Shown here in pieces: positions 16,415-24,394 of a stretch of 61,903 bases of DNA (within the stretch, counting starts at the first letter, position 1; every line of letters begins with the position of its first letter). The notes beneath the pieces are model-generated. The model was given only the letters and a program-made list of their open reading frames with translations, searched no databases and was not told where the DNA came from. Source of the stretch: Streptomyces sp. ISL-66 (GTDB taxonomy: Bacteria > Actinomycetota > Actinomycetes > Streptomycetales > Streptomycetaceae); contig NZ_JAGGOW010000082.1 of assembly GCF_018614135.1 (NCBI RefSeq), forward strand, positions 1-61,903. The letters are read 5' to 3'. Both the position numbers and the translations under genes were made by a program.

Positions 16415-17368
16415 ATGGCGGCCTGGCTGCGCCGGCGTTCAGGAGCACCGGTCTACGATCACGCGTTCGGCGATCGCGGTCTCGAGGAATGCCGCCAGGA
16501 CATGGTGATGGGCCGCTGGGAAGGGGCCCGCGACCTCCTCGCGGAACACCCCCGCGACGACTGGGACCGGCGTGCGCACCGCATACGGCTGCTCGCGGAC
16601 GCGGCGGCGAGCAGCCGGACCGTGGACGTCTGGCACGCCGCCGACCCGGCCAACCCGGACGCCGCCATACTGCGCGCGGAGACCGAGGTGATGCGGATGT
16701 TCGCCGCCGCGCGCAGCGGGGCGATGCCCCCGAAGGACGGCCTGGACCAGGTGGCCCGGACCTGCCTGCGGGCCTGCGACCTGGCACCCGCCGACCCGCA
16801 CCCCTACGTCTCCCTCGTCACGCTCGGCAGACTGTACGAAGGCGGCGACCCGAACATGGGCCACTGGTGGCGGGAACTGCGGGCCCGCGCCCCCCACCAC
16901 CGCGAGGGCCACCACCAGGTGCTGCGCTACTTCTCCGCCCGCTGGCACGGTTCGCACGGAGAGTCCTACAATTTCGCCTGGGACGGCGCCGTTTACGCTC
17001 CCCCCGGTTCGCCCCTCGCGGTGCTTCCGCAAGTGGCACGCGCGGAGCAGTACCGGCACGAGAGCGAGACCCAGGGGCGGTCGGCGATCGCGCTGGCCAC
17101 CCACTGGAGCGGCGAGCGGGCACGCTGGGACCTGCGTACGGCGCTGGAGAACTGGATCGCGCGGCGCACCAGGCCCTACGCCCAGGACGTCGCGGACCTC
17201 AACTACCTCGCCCACGGTCTGGTCCACGCGGGCATGGAGGAGGAGTCCGTGGAGGTCTTCACCCTCCTGGACAACCGGGCCACACGGATCCCGTGGTCGT
17301 ACAGCGGCGATCCGGAGAGCCTCTTCAGCCGCTGGCGCGACCGGGCGGCACTCGGCGCGTCACGCTGA
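16415..17368 (+). CDS. Conserved hypothetical helical (TPR-like) protein
   Basis: A 317-residue soluble protein without signal peptide or membrane segment. It is helical, with repeated pairs of amphipathic helices (GRWEGARDLLAEHPRDDW; ARTCLRACDLAPADPHPYVS), which suggests TPR-like packing. Trp and His are unusually frequent (HWWRELRARAPHHREGHHQ). The ATG at 16415 is preferred to one at 16409 because GAGGA sits 6 bases before it. It lies 94 bases after the permease in a stretch of GAGGACCC-like repeats. I recall similar Streptomyces proteins as hypothetical only; no function is assigned. Confidence 0.7.
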   Translation: MAAWLRRRSGAPVYDHAFGDRGLEECRQDMVMGRWEGARDLLAEHPRDDWDRRAHRIRLLADAAASSRTVDVWHAADPANPDAAILRAETEVMRMFAAARSGAMPPKDGLDQVARTCLRACDLAPADPHPYVSLVTLGRLYEGGDPNMGHWWRELRARAPHHREGHHQVLRYFSARWHGSHGESYNFAWDGAVYAPPGSPLAVLPQVARAEQYRHESETQGRSAIALATHWSGERARWDLRTALENWIARRTRPYAQDVADLNYLAHGLVHAGMEEESVEVFTLLDNRATRIPWSYSGDPESLFSRWRDRAALGASR

Positions 17369-17439
17369 GGCCGTGACCCCGCGCACGGCCGCGTCGGGCC
17401 GGGGCATCCCCACACAGCGCCGCTCCCCGCACCCTCGGC

Positions 17440-17445
17440 TAGTGT
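17440..17445 (+). promoter_or_regulatory. -10 box (TAGTGT) upstream of the first SpoIIE phosphatase
   Basis: TAGTGT matches the TANNNT -10 pattern and would give a leader of about 35 bases. No good -35 box is visible 17-18 bases upstream. Confidence 0.3.
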
Positions 17446-17486
17446 GATTCGGTAGGAATCGGGCCCCCCGGGGTGAGGTCGGCGCA

Positions 17487-19547
17487 TTGGACACGTACCA
17501 GGAGACGAGCGAGGTACCGGACCAGCCGGGGGCTGCTGTCGGGTACGCGGGCGTCCTGAGCGAGCTGCTTCCCATCGCCCTGTGGCGGGAGGACGCCGAC
17601 GGGCGCGTCGTCGAGTGGTCGCTGGCCGCCCAGGACCTGCTCGGCCACCGCCCCGAGGACATCCTCGGGCGGTTCGGGTCCTCCGTGCTCGTCCCCGAGG
17701 CCAATCACGAGCTCGCCGACCAGCTGACCCGCCGGGTCCAGGCCGGAGAGACCGTGGTCGGCACCCTGCCCGTGCGCCACCGGGACGGCCACCGGGTCCC
17801 GATGGAGATGTGGATCCTGCCCGCCCCCGACCCGCAGGGGCGCACCGGGGCCATGCTCATCGCCGTGGAGACCACCGAGGTGCTGCGGATGCGCGATTCG
17901 CTCGCCGCCCTCCAGAGCCTCTTCACCCAGTCGCCCATCGGCCTCGGCACCCTCGGCACCGACCTGCGCTTCCTGCGCGTCAATGACGCCCTCGCCCGGA
18001 TGAACGGGGTGTCGGCCGCCGAGCACATCGGCAAACGGCTCACCGAGGTCGTGCCCGGGGTCAACGCGGCCGCCCTCGAACGCCTCATGCGGCAGGTACT
18101 GGAGCGCGGGACGGCCGTCGTGGACGTGCGCCGCACCGGCCGCACCTCCGCCGACCCCGACCACGACCGGACCTGGTCCTGCTCCTACGCCCCGCTGCTC
18201 GACGGCTCCGGGCGGCCGCTCGGCGTGATCGCCTCCCTCATCGACATCACCGACGGTCAGCGCGCCCAGGCCGAGGCCGAGCGGGCGCGGAGCCGGTTCG
18301 CCCTGCTCGCCGAGGCCGGCACCCGCATCGGCACCACGCTGGACCTCAGCCAGACGGCCCAGGAGCTCGTAGAGGTGCTGGTACCGCAGCTCACGGACTC
18401 GGCCGACGTACAGCTCCTGGAAGCGGTACTGGAACCCGACGAGGCCGCCGCCTCCACCCGGGGCGTGCTCCGGCGGCTGGCCGCCGTCTTCCCGGACCCG
18501 GCCGCCCCCACCGCCAAGCTGATCGCCGGGCAGACCTTCCAGATCCCCGTCGGCACCGCGTACGAGCAGGTCATCACCGACGGCCAGGCCATGAACCTCT
18601 ACACGGCCGACATCCCGGCCCTGATCAAGGATCCGCGCGCGGCCGCGCTGCGCGCCTACCTGGCCACCCTCGGCTGCGCCCGGATGGTCCCCCTGGTGGC
18701 CCGCGGCCGGGTGCTCGGCGTGGTGGTGGTGACCCGGGCGCGCGGGCGCGAGGTCTTCGACCACGAGGACTGCGTCCTGATCGACGAGGTGGTCGCGCGG
18801 GCGGCCCTGAACATCGACAACGCCCGGATGTACACCAGCCAGCGCGCGGCGGCCCTGACGCTGCAGCGCAGCCTCACCAACAACGCGCTGCCCGAGGTCG
18901 CCGGCCTGGAGCTGACCGGCCGCTACCTGCCGGCCAGCGACCACGACGTGGGCGGCGACTGGTTCGACGTGATCCAGCTCCCGGACGGCCGGACCGGCCT
19001 GGTGATCGGCGACGTGATGGGCCACGGCATCCACGCGGCCGCCGTCATGGGCCAACTGCGCACGGCGGTACGGACGCTGGCGCGGCACGCCGTGGAGCCC
19101 GAGCAGATGCTCCGCTCGCTGGACGCGGTGGTGGCCGACCTCGGCGAGGACGAGATGGCCACCTGCGTCTACGCCGTCCACGACCCGGCGACGGGCGCGT
19201 GCGTCATCGCCCGCGCGGGCCATCCGCCCCCGGCCGTGGTCACGGCGGCCGGGGCCGTGAGCTTCCTGGACGGCCCGCCCGGAACCCCGCTCGGCACGGG
19301 CGGCCGGGAGTTCCGCACCGAGGAGGTGCGGCTGCCCCCGGGGAGCCTGCTGGTGCTCTACACGGACGGCCTGATCGAGTCGCGGGACCGCGACCTGGAC
19401 GAGGGGATGACGGGGCTCGCGGCCGCCCTGGAGGGCACGGAGCAGCCACTGGAGGCCCTGTGCGACGACATCCTGGCCCGGCTCCTCCCGGCGGCCCCGC
19501 AGGACGACGTGGCGGTCCTGCTGGCCCGGACCCTGGAACTGCCCTAG
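17487..19547 (+). CDS. PAS-PAS-GAF-SpoIIE (PP2C-type) serine phosphatase
   Basis: A 686-residue soluble phosphatase starting with TTG, with GAGG about 8 bases upstream. Domain order: PAS (about 25-135), PAS (about 145-255), GAF (about 265-440), and a SpoIIE/RsbU-type PP2C domain (about 450-685). The metal ligands are in DVGGDWFDV and VIGDVMGHG and in the closing DDVAVLL; YTDGLIE is also conserved. Unlike its neighbour it has no HATPase domain. Such enzymes dephosphorylate anti-anti-sigma factors in partner-switching control of sigma factors. It ends 13 bases from the end of the second SpoIIE gene on the opposite strand. The signal sensed and the partner are unknown. Confidence 0.88.
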   Translation: MDTYQETSEVPDQPGAAVGYAGVLSELLPIALWREDADGRVVEWSLAAQDLLGHRPEDILGRFGSSVLVPEANHELADQLTRRVQAGETVVGTLPVRHRDGHRVPMEMWILPAPDPQGRTGAMLIAVETTEVLRMRDSLAALQSLFTQSPIGLGTLGTDLRFLRVNDALARMNGVSAAEHIGKRLTEVVPGVNAAALERLMRQVLERGTAVVDVRRTGRTSADPDHDRTWSCSYAPLLDGSGRPLGVIASLIDITDGQRAQAEAERARSRFALLAEAGTRIGTTLDLSQTAQELVEVLVPQLTDSADVQLLEAVLEPDEAAASTRGVLRRLAAVFPDPAAPTAKLIAGQTFQIPVGTAYEQVITDGQAMNLYTADIPALIKDPRAAALRAYLATLGCARMVPLVARGRVLGVVVVTRARGREVFDHEDCVLIDEVVARAALNIDNARMYTSQRAAALTLQRSLTNNALPEVAGLELTGRYLPASDHDVGGDWFDVIQLPDGRTGLVIGDVMGHGIHAAAVMGQLRTAVRTLARHAVEPEQMLRSLDAVVADLGEDEMATCVYAVHDPATGACVIARAGHPPPAVVTAAGAVSFLDGPPGTPLGTGGREFRTEEVRLPPGSLLVLYTDGLIESRDRDLDEGMTGLAAALEGTEQPLEALCDDILARLLPAAPQDDVAVLLARTLELP

Positions 19548-19560
19548 GGTGGCGGTTGCC

Positions 19561-22518
19561 CTACCAGGCCAGGTCTTCGAGGGCGTCCAGGTCCGGGACG
19601 ACCGGGTCCGGCGCCGCCCCGTCCGACAGGGCGAGCTCGGCCCAGATGACCTTGCCGCGCTCCGTGTAGCGGGTGCCCCAACGTTCCGCGTACTGGGCGA
19701 CGAGGAACAGGCCGCGGCCGCCCTCGTCGGTCGTGGCCGCGTACCGCAGGTGCGGAGAGGTGCTGCTGCCGTCGGAGACCTCGCAGATCAGCGTGCGGTC
19801 GCGGAGCAGCCGGACCCGGATCGGCGCGGTTCCGTAGCGGATGGCGTTGGTGATCAGCTCGCTGAGGATGAGCTCGGCGGTGAAGGAGACGTCCTCCATG
19901 CCCCACGCGGTCAGTTGGGCCACGCCCGCCCTGCGCACCCGGGAGACGTCGGAGGGGTCGGGGAGCACCGCCCACTCCGCGATCCGCTCGGCCGGCAGCC
20001 GACGGGTGTCCGCGATGAGCAGGGCGATGTCGTCGCTCGGCACCGGGAACAGCAGCGCGGACAGTACGTCGGAGCAGGCCTGGTCGGGGGTGCGGTCCGG
20101 CCTGGACAGGGTCTCGGTCAGCAGGTCGAGGCCGGTGTCGAAGTCCCGCTCGCGGTCCTCCAGCAGCCCGTCCGTGAACAGCACCAGGCGGCTCGCCTCG
20201 GGCAGCTCCAGCTCGACGGCCTCGAAGGGCATCCCGCCGACGCCCAGCGGCAGCCCGATCGGCAGCTCCGGGTACTCGACCTCCCCGTCCGGGCAGACCA
20301 GCGCGGGGCCCGGGTGACCGGCGCTGGCCATCGCGCAGTGGCCCGACACCGGGTCGTAGACCGCGTAGAGGCAGGTGGCGCCCGTGATGCCCGAGGCCTC
20401 GCCCGCCCCGTCGCCCTCGCCGTGGTCCGCGCCCGCAGCGGATTCGTCCTGGTCGATCCGGACGATCAGCTCGTCCAGGTGCCCGAGCAGCTCGTCGGGC
20501 GGCAGGTCGAGCGTGGAGAAGTTGTGCACGGCGGTCCGCAGCCGGCCCATCGTGGCGGCGGCGTGCACCCCGTGCCCGACCACGTCCCCGACGACCAGGG
20601 CGACCCGGGCACCGGCGAGCGGGATCACGTCGAACCAGTCACCGCCCACCCCCGCCTTCGCGGGCAGGTACCGGAAGGCGACGTCCACGGCGCTCACCGC
20701 CGGCAGCGCCCGGGGCAGCAGGCTCCGCTGGAGGGTCACCGCCACCGCGTGCTCGCGCGTGAAGCGGCGGGCGTTGTCGATGGAGACGGCGGCCCGCGCG
20801 GCCAGCTCCTCGGCGAAGGACAGGTCCTCCTCGACGAAGGGCTCGGGGGTGTCGGCCCGCCAGAAGTTGGCCATGCCGAGGACCACGCCGCGCGCCTGGA
20901 GCGGTACGGCGATCAGCGAGTGCAAGCCGTAGTCGAGGGCGACGCGGGTCCCTTCCTGGTCCTGGGCCCGCCAGCCGAAGGCGGCGCTCAGATCGGCCGC
21001 GAGGACCGCCCGCCCGGTATCCAGGGCCGCCGCCATCGGCGCGGTCGGCACCACGAAGCGGATCGTGTCGCCGACGGGCTGGAGCGGCTGGTCGCCGCGG
21101 ATCCCGCTCATCGCCGCCCGGCGCATCTCGGTATGGGTGCCGACCGTGGGTTCCTCGCCCCGCAGTACGGGCTCCAGCAGCTCGACGGTGACGAAGTCGG
21201 CGAAGCGCGGCACCGCCACCTCGGACAGCTCCTCGGCGGTGCGCACCACGTCGAGCGTGGTCCCGATGCGCACGCCCGCGTCGTAGAGCAGCTGGAGGCG
21301 GTCGCGGGCCACCGCGGCCCGGCCGGAGAGCGCGGCGAGCTCGGTGGAGTCGCGCAGGGTCATGACGGTGCCGGAGGGGCGACCGCCGTAGGGCTTGGTC
21401 GGCCGTACGTTGACGGCGATGAGCCGGTCGCCCGACAGGTGCACCTCGTCGGTGGCGACCCGCCCCGAGGCGAGCAGCGCGGCGGTGCGCGGATCGAGGC
21501 CGAGGTCGCCGACGTGCCGTTGCTCGGCGTCGGGCGGCAGCCCGAGCAGCCGTCGGGCCTCGTCGTTGGCGAGGACCAGCCGGCCGTCGGCGTCGATGAT
21601 GAGGACGCCCTCGCGGACGGCGTGCAGAACGGCCTCGTGGTGTTCGTTCATCCGGGTCATCTCGGCCTCGCCGAGGCCCCGGGTCTGGCGCCGCAGCCGT
21701 CGGCTGACCAGGGCCGCGCCGCCGGTGCCGAGGAGCAGTGCGCCGCCCGCCGCGCCGATGAGGAGGGGCAGCTGGCCCTCGACGACGTCGCCGACGTTGG
21801 CGATCTCGATGCCGGTGGAGACCAGGCCGACGACCTTGCCGGAGGAGTCCCGTACAGGTACCACCGCGCGGACCACGTCGCTCGGCTTGCCCTCGAAGGT
21901 CTCGGTGAAGGGCTGCCCGGCCACGGCGCGGGAGAAGTCTCCGGTGGAACGCCGGCCGATCAGCTCGGGGCGGGAGTCGGTGTAGCGGGTCCCGTCGGTG
22001 TTCAGGACGGCGATGAAGTCCACGCCGGAGGACCGGCGCGCGCCCTCGGCCAGGGGCTGGAGAACGGCGGTGGGATCGTCGGACTTCAGCGCGTCCGGGA
22101 GGCCGGGGGCGTGGGCGAAGCCTTCCGCCGCGGCGAGGGAGCGGTTGCGGGCGTCGCGCTGGCTGTCGTAGCGGGCCTGGAGGAACAGGGCCAGGGTGGC
22201 GGCGCTGATCAGCACCAGCACGATGATGGCCTGGAGGGCGAAGACCTGGCCTGCGACACTGCGCGCGCCGAGTGACGGGCCCGCGGAAAGCTTGCTGAAG
22301 GGGCGCGTGAACCACCGCGCGAACCGGCGTGCGCGACCGCGCGGGGCGCTGTGCCGGGCGCTGCCACGGGCGCTGTGCCCGGTCCCGCTCCCGGCCTCGG
22401 CCGCTCCGGGAGGAAGGCCGGACGGGGGCCCGGACGAGGGCCCGGACGAGGGCCCGGACGGCGACCCGTCCTGGGGAGCTCCCTCAGGGCCCTGGGGTGG
22501 GCCGAAACGTCCGGTCAT
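19561..22518 (-). CDS. Membrane sensor SpoIIE phosphatase with C-terminal HATPase (anti-sigma kinase-like)
   Basis: A 985-residue protein. Order: Pro/Gly/Ser-rich cytoplasmic tail; membrane helix at about 90-110 (FALQAIIVLVLISAATLAL); outside sensor domain of the CitA/DcuS (sCache) type to about 245; second membrane helix (LLIGAAGGALLLGTGGAAL); PAS; GAF; SpoIIE PP2C domain with GVGGDWFDV and VVGDVVGHG; and a HATPase_c domain of the RsbW type with N-box ELILSELITNAIRYG and DEGGRGLFLV. It can thus both remove and add phosphate in a partner switch. Its ATG overlaps the stop of the GlxA regulator by 4 bases (ATGA), so the two are translationally coupled. Confidence 0.88.
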   Translation of the reverse strand: MTGRFGPPQGPEGAPQDGSPSGPSSGPSSGPPSGLPPGAAEAGSGTGHSARGSARHSAPRGRARRFARWFTRPFSKLSAGPSLGARSVAGQVFALQAIIVLVLISAATLALFLQARYDSQRDARNRSLAAAEGFAHAPGLPDALKSDDPTAVLQPLAEGARRSSGVDFIAVLNTDGTRYTDSRPELIGRRSTGDFSRAVAGQPFTETFEGKPSDVVRAVVPVRDSSGKVVGLVSTGIEIANVGDVVEGQLPLLIGAAGGALLLGTGGAALVSRRLRRQTRGLGEAEMTRMNEHHEAVLHAVREGVLIIDADGRLVLANDEARRLLGLPPDAEQRHVGDLGLDPRTAALLASGRVATDEVHLSGDRLIAVNVRPTKPYGGRPSGTVMTLRDSTELAALSGRAAVARDRLQLLYDAGVRIGTTLDVVRTAEELSEVAVPRFADFVTVELLEPVLRGEEPTVGTHTEMRRAAMSGIRGDQPLQPVGDTIRFVVPTAPMAAALDTGRAVLAADLSAAFGWRAQDQEGTRVALDYGLHSLIAVPLQARGVVLGMANFWRADTPEPFVEEDLSFAEELAARAAVSIDNARRFTREHAVAVTLQRSLLPRALPAVSAVDVAFRYLPAKAGVGGDWFDVIPLAGARVALVVGDVVGHGVHAAATMGRLRTAVHNFSTLDLPPDELLGHLDELIVRIDQDESAAGADHGEGDGAGEASGITGATCLYAVYDPVSGHCAMASAGHPGPALVCPDGEVEYPELPIGLPLGVGGMPFEAVELELPEASRLVLFTDGLLEDRERDFDTGLDLLTETLSRPDRTPDQACSDVLSALLFPVPSDDIALLIADTRRLPAERIAEWAVLPDPSDVSRVRRAGVAQLTAWGMEDVSFTAELILSELITNAIRYGTAPIRVRLLRDRTLICEVSDGSSTSPHLRYAATTDEGGRGLFLVAQYAERWGTRYTERGKVIWAELALSDGAAPDPVVPDLDALEDLAW

Positions 22519-23510
22519 GAGCCATTTCTAACACTGTCCGTGGGGTCTGGGGGAGGTCCTGACGCGTTGGCGGCCGCGCGGTAGGCGCGGGGGCTCGTGC
22601 CGACGTGCGCCGTGAAGTGCTGGCGGAAGGTGACCTCGCTGGTGAAACCGGCCCGGCGGGCCACCTCGGTCACCGGATGGTCGGTCCGCTCCAGCAGTTT
22701 GCGGGCCTCGTCCAGACGGTGGCCGAGGAGCCATTTGTGCGGGGTCGTGCCGGTGGCGGCGGCGAAGTGCCGGGCGAAGGACCGCGGCGACATCCCGGCC
22801 CACCGGGCCAGCGTGGCCACGTCCAGCGGCTCCCGGAGCCGCCCCAGCGCCCGTTCCCGTACGGAAGCCAGTGCCTCGGCGGTCCGGTCGGCGGCCGGGG
22901 TCGGGCGGTCCAGGTACTGGGCGTGGTCGCCGGTGCGGAAGGGTCCCGTCACCATCGAGCGGGCGATGGCGGCTGCCGCCTCGGCTCCGTGGGCCCGGCG
23001 GACCAGGTGGAGGCAGAGGTCGATGCCGGAGGCGACCCCGGCCGAGGTCCACAGCCCGTCGTCCTCCACGTAGAGCGGGGCCTCCTCGACGAGCACGGCC
23101 GGGTGGCGGCCGGCCAGCGTCGGGGCCAGCGACCAGTGGGTCACGGCTCGGCGCCCCGCCAGCAGCCCGGCCTCGGCGAGGATGAACGCGCCCGCGCACA
23201 GGGCGGCCACCTGGATGCCCCGGGCGTGCGCGTCGCGCAGGGCGGCGAGGACCGGCTCCGGCGTCGGATCGCAGGGCCGGGCCAGCGCCGGTACGACGAC
23301 GAGGTCGGCGCCGGCGAGCCAGTCGAGCCCCCGGTCGGGGGTCAGCTCCAGTCCGCCCGGGAGCGGGATCGGGCCGGGGGCCAGGGCGCACCGGCGCAGC
23401 TCGAAGGGCGGGACTCCGAGCGGGCTGCGGTCGGGACCCCAGATCTCGGTGATGACGGCCAGGTCGAAAGCGCGGATGCCGGGTTGGGCGACGATCGCGA
23501 CGCGGTGCAT
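22515..23510 (-). CDS. GlxA-type transcription regulator (DJ-1/PfpI + AraC HTH)
   Basis: A 331-residue regulator. Residues 1-175 form a DJ-1/PfpI-like domain with the nucleophile-elbow Cys in ALCAGAFILAEAGLL; residues 215-315 hold the two AraC helix-turn-helix motifs (DVATLARWAGMSPRSFARHF and TEVARRAGFTSEVTFRQHF). Regulators of this type sense small metabolites and activate or repress nearby genes. It is divergent from a hydrolase gene at 23639 across a 128-bp region with a 17-bp inverted repeat, the classic layout for control of that gene. Coupling to the SpoIIE phosphatase downstream is unusual. Confidence 0.85.
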   Translation of the reverse strand: MHRVAIVAQPGIRAFDLAVITEIWGPDRSPLGVPPFELRRCALAPGPIPLPGGLELTPDRGLDWLAGADLVVVPALARPCDPTPEPVLAALRDAHARGIQVAALCAGAFILAEAGLLAGRRAVTHWSLAPTLAGRHPAVLVEEAPLYVEDDGLWTSAGVASGIDLCLHLVRRAHGAEAAAAIARSMVTGPFRTGDHAQYLDRPTPAADRTAEALASVRERALGRLREPLDVATLARWAGMSPRSFARHFAAATGTTPHKWLLGHRLDEARKLLERTDHPVTEVARRAGFTSEVTFRQHFTAHVGTSPRAYRAAANASGPPPDPTDSVRNGS

Positions 23511-23557
23511 GACGTCGAGTCTGCCACGGGGCCGTTCCGGCCCCCGGCGGACGCAGC

Positions 23558-23574
23558 CCTGCCAGCCTGGCAGG
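23558..23574. promoter_or_regulatory. 17-bp inverted repeat, candidate GlxA-regulator operator
   Basis: CCTGCCAG-C-CTGGCAGG has perfect 8-bp arms around one base. It lies in the middle of the divergent region between the GlxA-type regulator and the hydrolase. A second imperfect pair (GGTCCCGG and CCGGGGACC) occurs at about 23598-23625. Confidence 0.5.
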
Positions 23575-23638
23575 ATCCCATCGGTTCGGGTCCCGGACGG
23601 TCCTGTTCCGGGGACCCCACGCCGCGCAGGATGGAGCC

Positions 23639-24250
23639 ATGACGAACGAGATCGAGATCGCCCCGAACAGTGCCCTGCTGGTCATCGACGTACAGAAGGG
23701 CTTCGACGACGACGCCTTCTGGGGCCCGCGCAACAACCCGGCCGCTGAGGCCAACATCGCCGCGCTGATGGACGCCTGGCAGGAGTCCGGCCGCCCCGTG
23801 GTGATCGTCCGGCACGCCTCGCGCCAAACCGGCTCCGTCCTCTCGCCGGACCAGCCGGGGTACGCCCTCAAGGACTTCGTCGCCGAGCGCGCGGAGCGGG
23901 CCGCCCTGCACATCACGAAGTCCGTGAACTCCTCCTTCTACGGCACCCCGGACCTGGCCGACTGGCTCACCGGGCAGGACATCGGACAGCTCGTCGTCGC
24001 GGGGATCCAGACCAACATGTGCGTCGAGACCACCGCCCGGATGGCCGGGAACCTGGGCTACGACGTCCTCGTACCCCTCGACGCCACCCACACCTTCGAC
24101 CTGGCCGACGAAGCGGGCCCGGACGCGCGGCGCCTGACGGCCGACCAGCTCGCCACGGCCACCGCGGTCAACCTCCAGGGCGGCGGCTTCGCCCGGATCG
24201 TCACGACCGGCCAGGTCGTCGACGCGGCCCGGGCCGGCGCCGACGTGTAG
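23639..24250 (+). CDS. Cysteine hydrolase of the isochorismatase family
   Basis: A 203-residue cytoplasmic hydrolase. The triad of the family is visible: Asp17 in LLVIDVQKGF, Lys94 in HITKSVNSSF and Cys128 in GIQTNMCVETTARMAG. The nucleophile Cys means that it is of the nicotinamidase/biuret-hydrolase type and not necessarily a true isochorismatase. ATG at 23639 follows a weak GGATGGAGCC site. The divergent GlxA-type regulator is its probable controller. The gene downstream resembles a DHB-AMP ligase, which superficially recalls a siderophore EntB/EntE pair, but no other siderophore gene is present and the downstream gene looks inactive. Confidence 0.82.
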   Translation: MTNEIEIAPNSALLVIDVQKGFDDDAFWGPRNNPAAEANIAALMDAWQESGRPVVIVRHASRQTGSVLSPDQPGYALKDFVAERAERAALHITKSVNSSFYGTPDLADWLTGQDIGQLVVAGIQTNMCVETTARMAGNLGYDVLVPLDATHTFDLADEAGPDARRLTADQLATATAVNLQGGGFARIVTTGQVVDAARAGADV

Positions 24251-24254
24251 GACC

Positions 24255-24290
24255 GGCGCCGCTCTTCGCCGCCGGCGCCACTTTGGTCTT
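24255..24290 (+). terminator. Hairpin after the cysteine hydrolase
   Basis: GGCGCCG (24255-24261) pairs with CGGCGCC (24273-24279), followed by a T-rich ACTTTGGTCTTT. This is a plausible terminator that would separate the hydrolase from the adenylation-like gene. Confidence 0.45.
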
Positions 24291-24394
24291 TCCGCTGACG
24301 GAGCCCGGCGGCCATGGTTCGGAAAGCGCATTGCCGGGATGGGGGTCGACGGATTGGATGGGAAAGATCAAGAAACCGGTACAGAAGGAAGCGG

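Noticed and set aside
19549..22275. 908-codon plus-strand frame, with a TAGGGTGG string just before it at 19545
   Set aside because: Antisense of the SpoIIE phosphatase. The TAGGGT string resembles a leaderless promoter, but the frame has shadow composition and no homology that I can see; an antisense RNA is not excluded.
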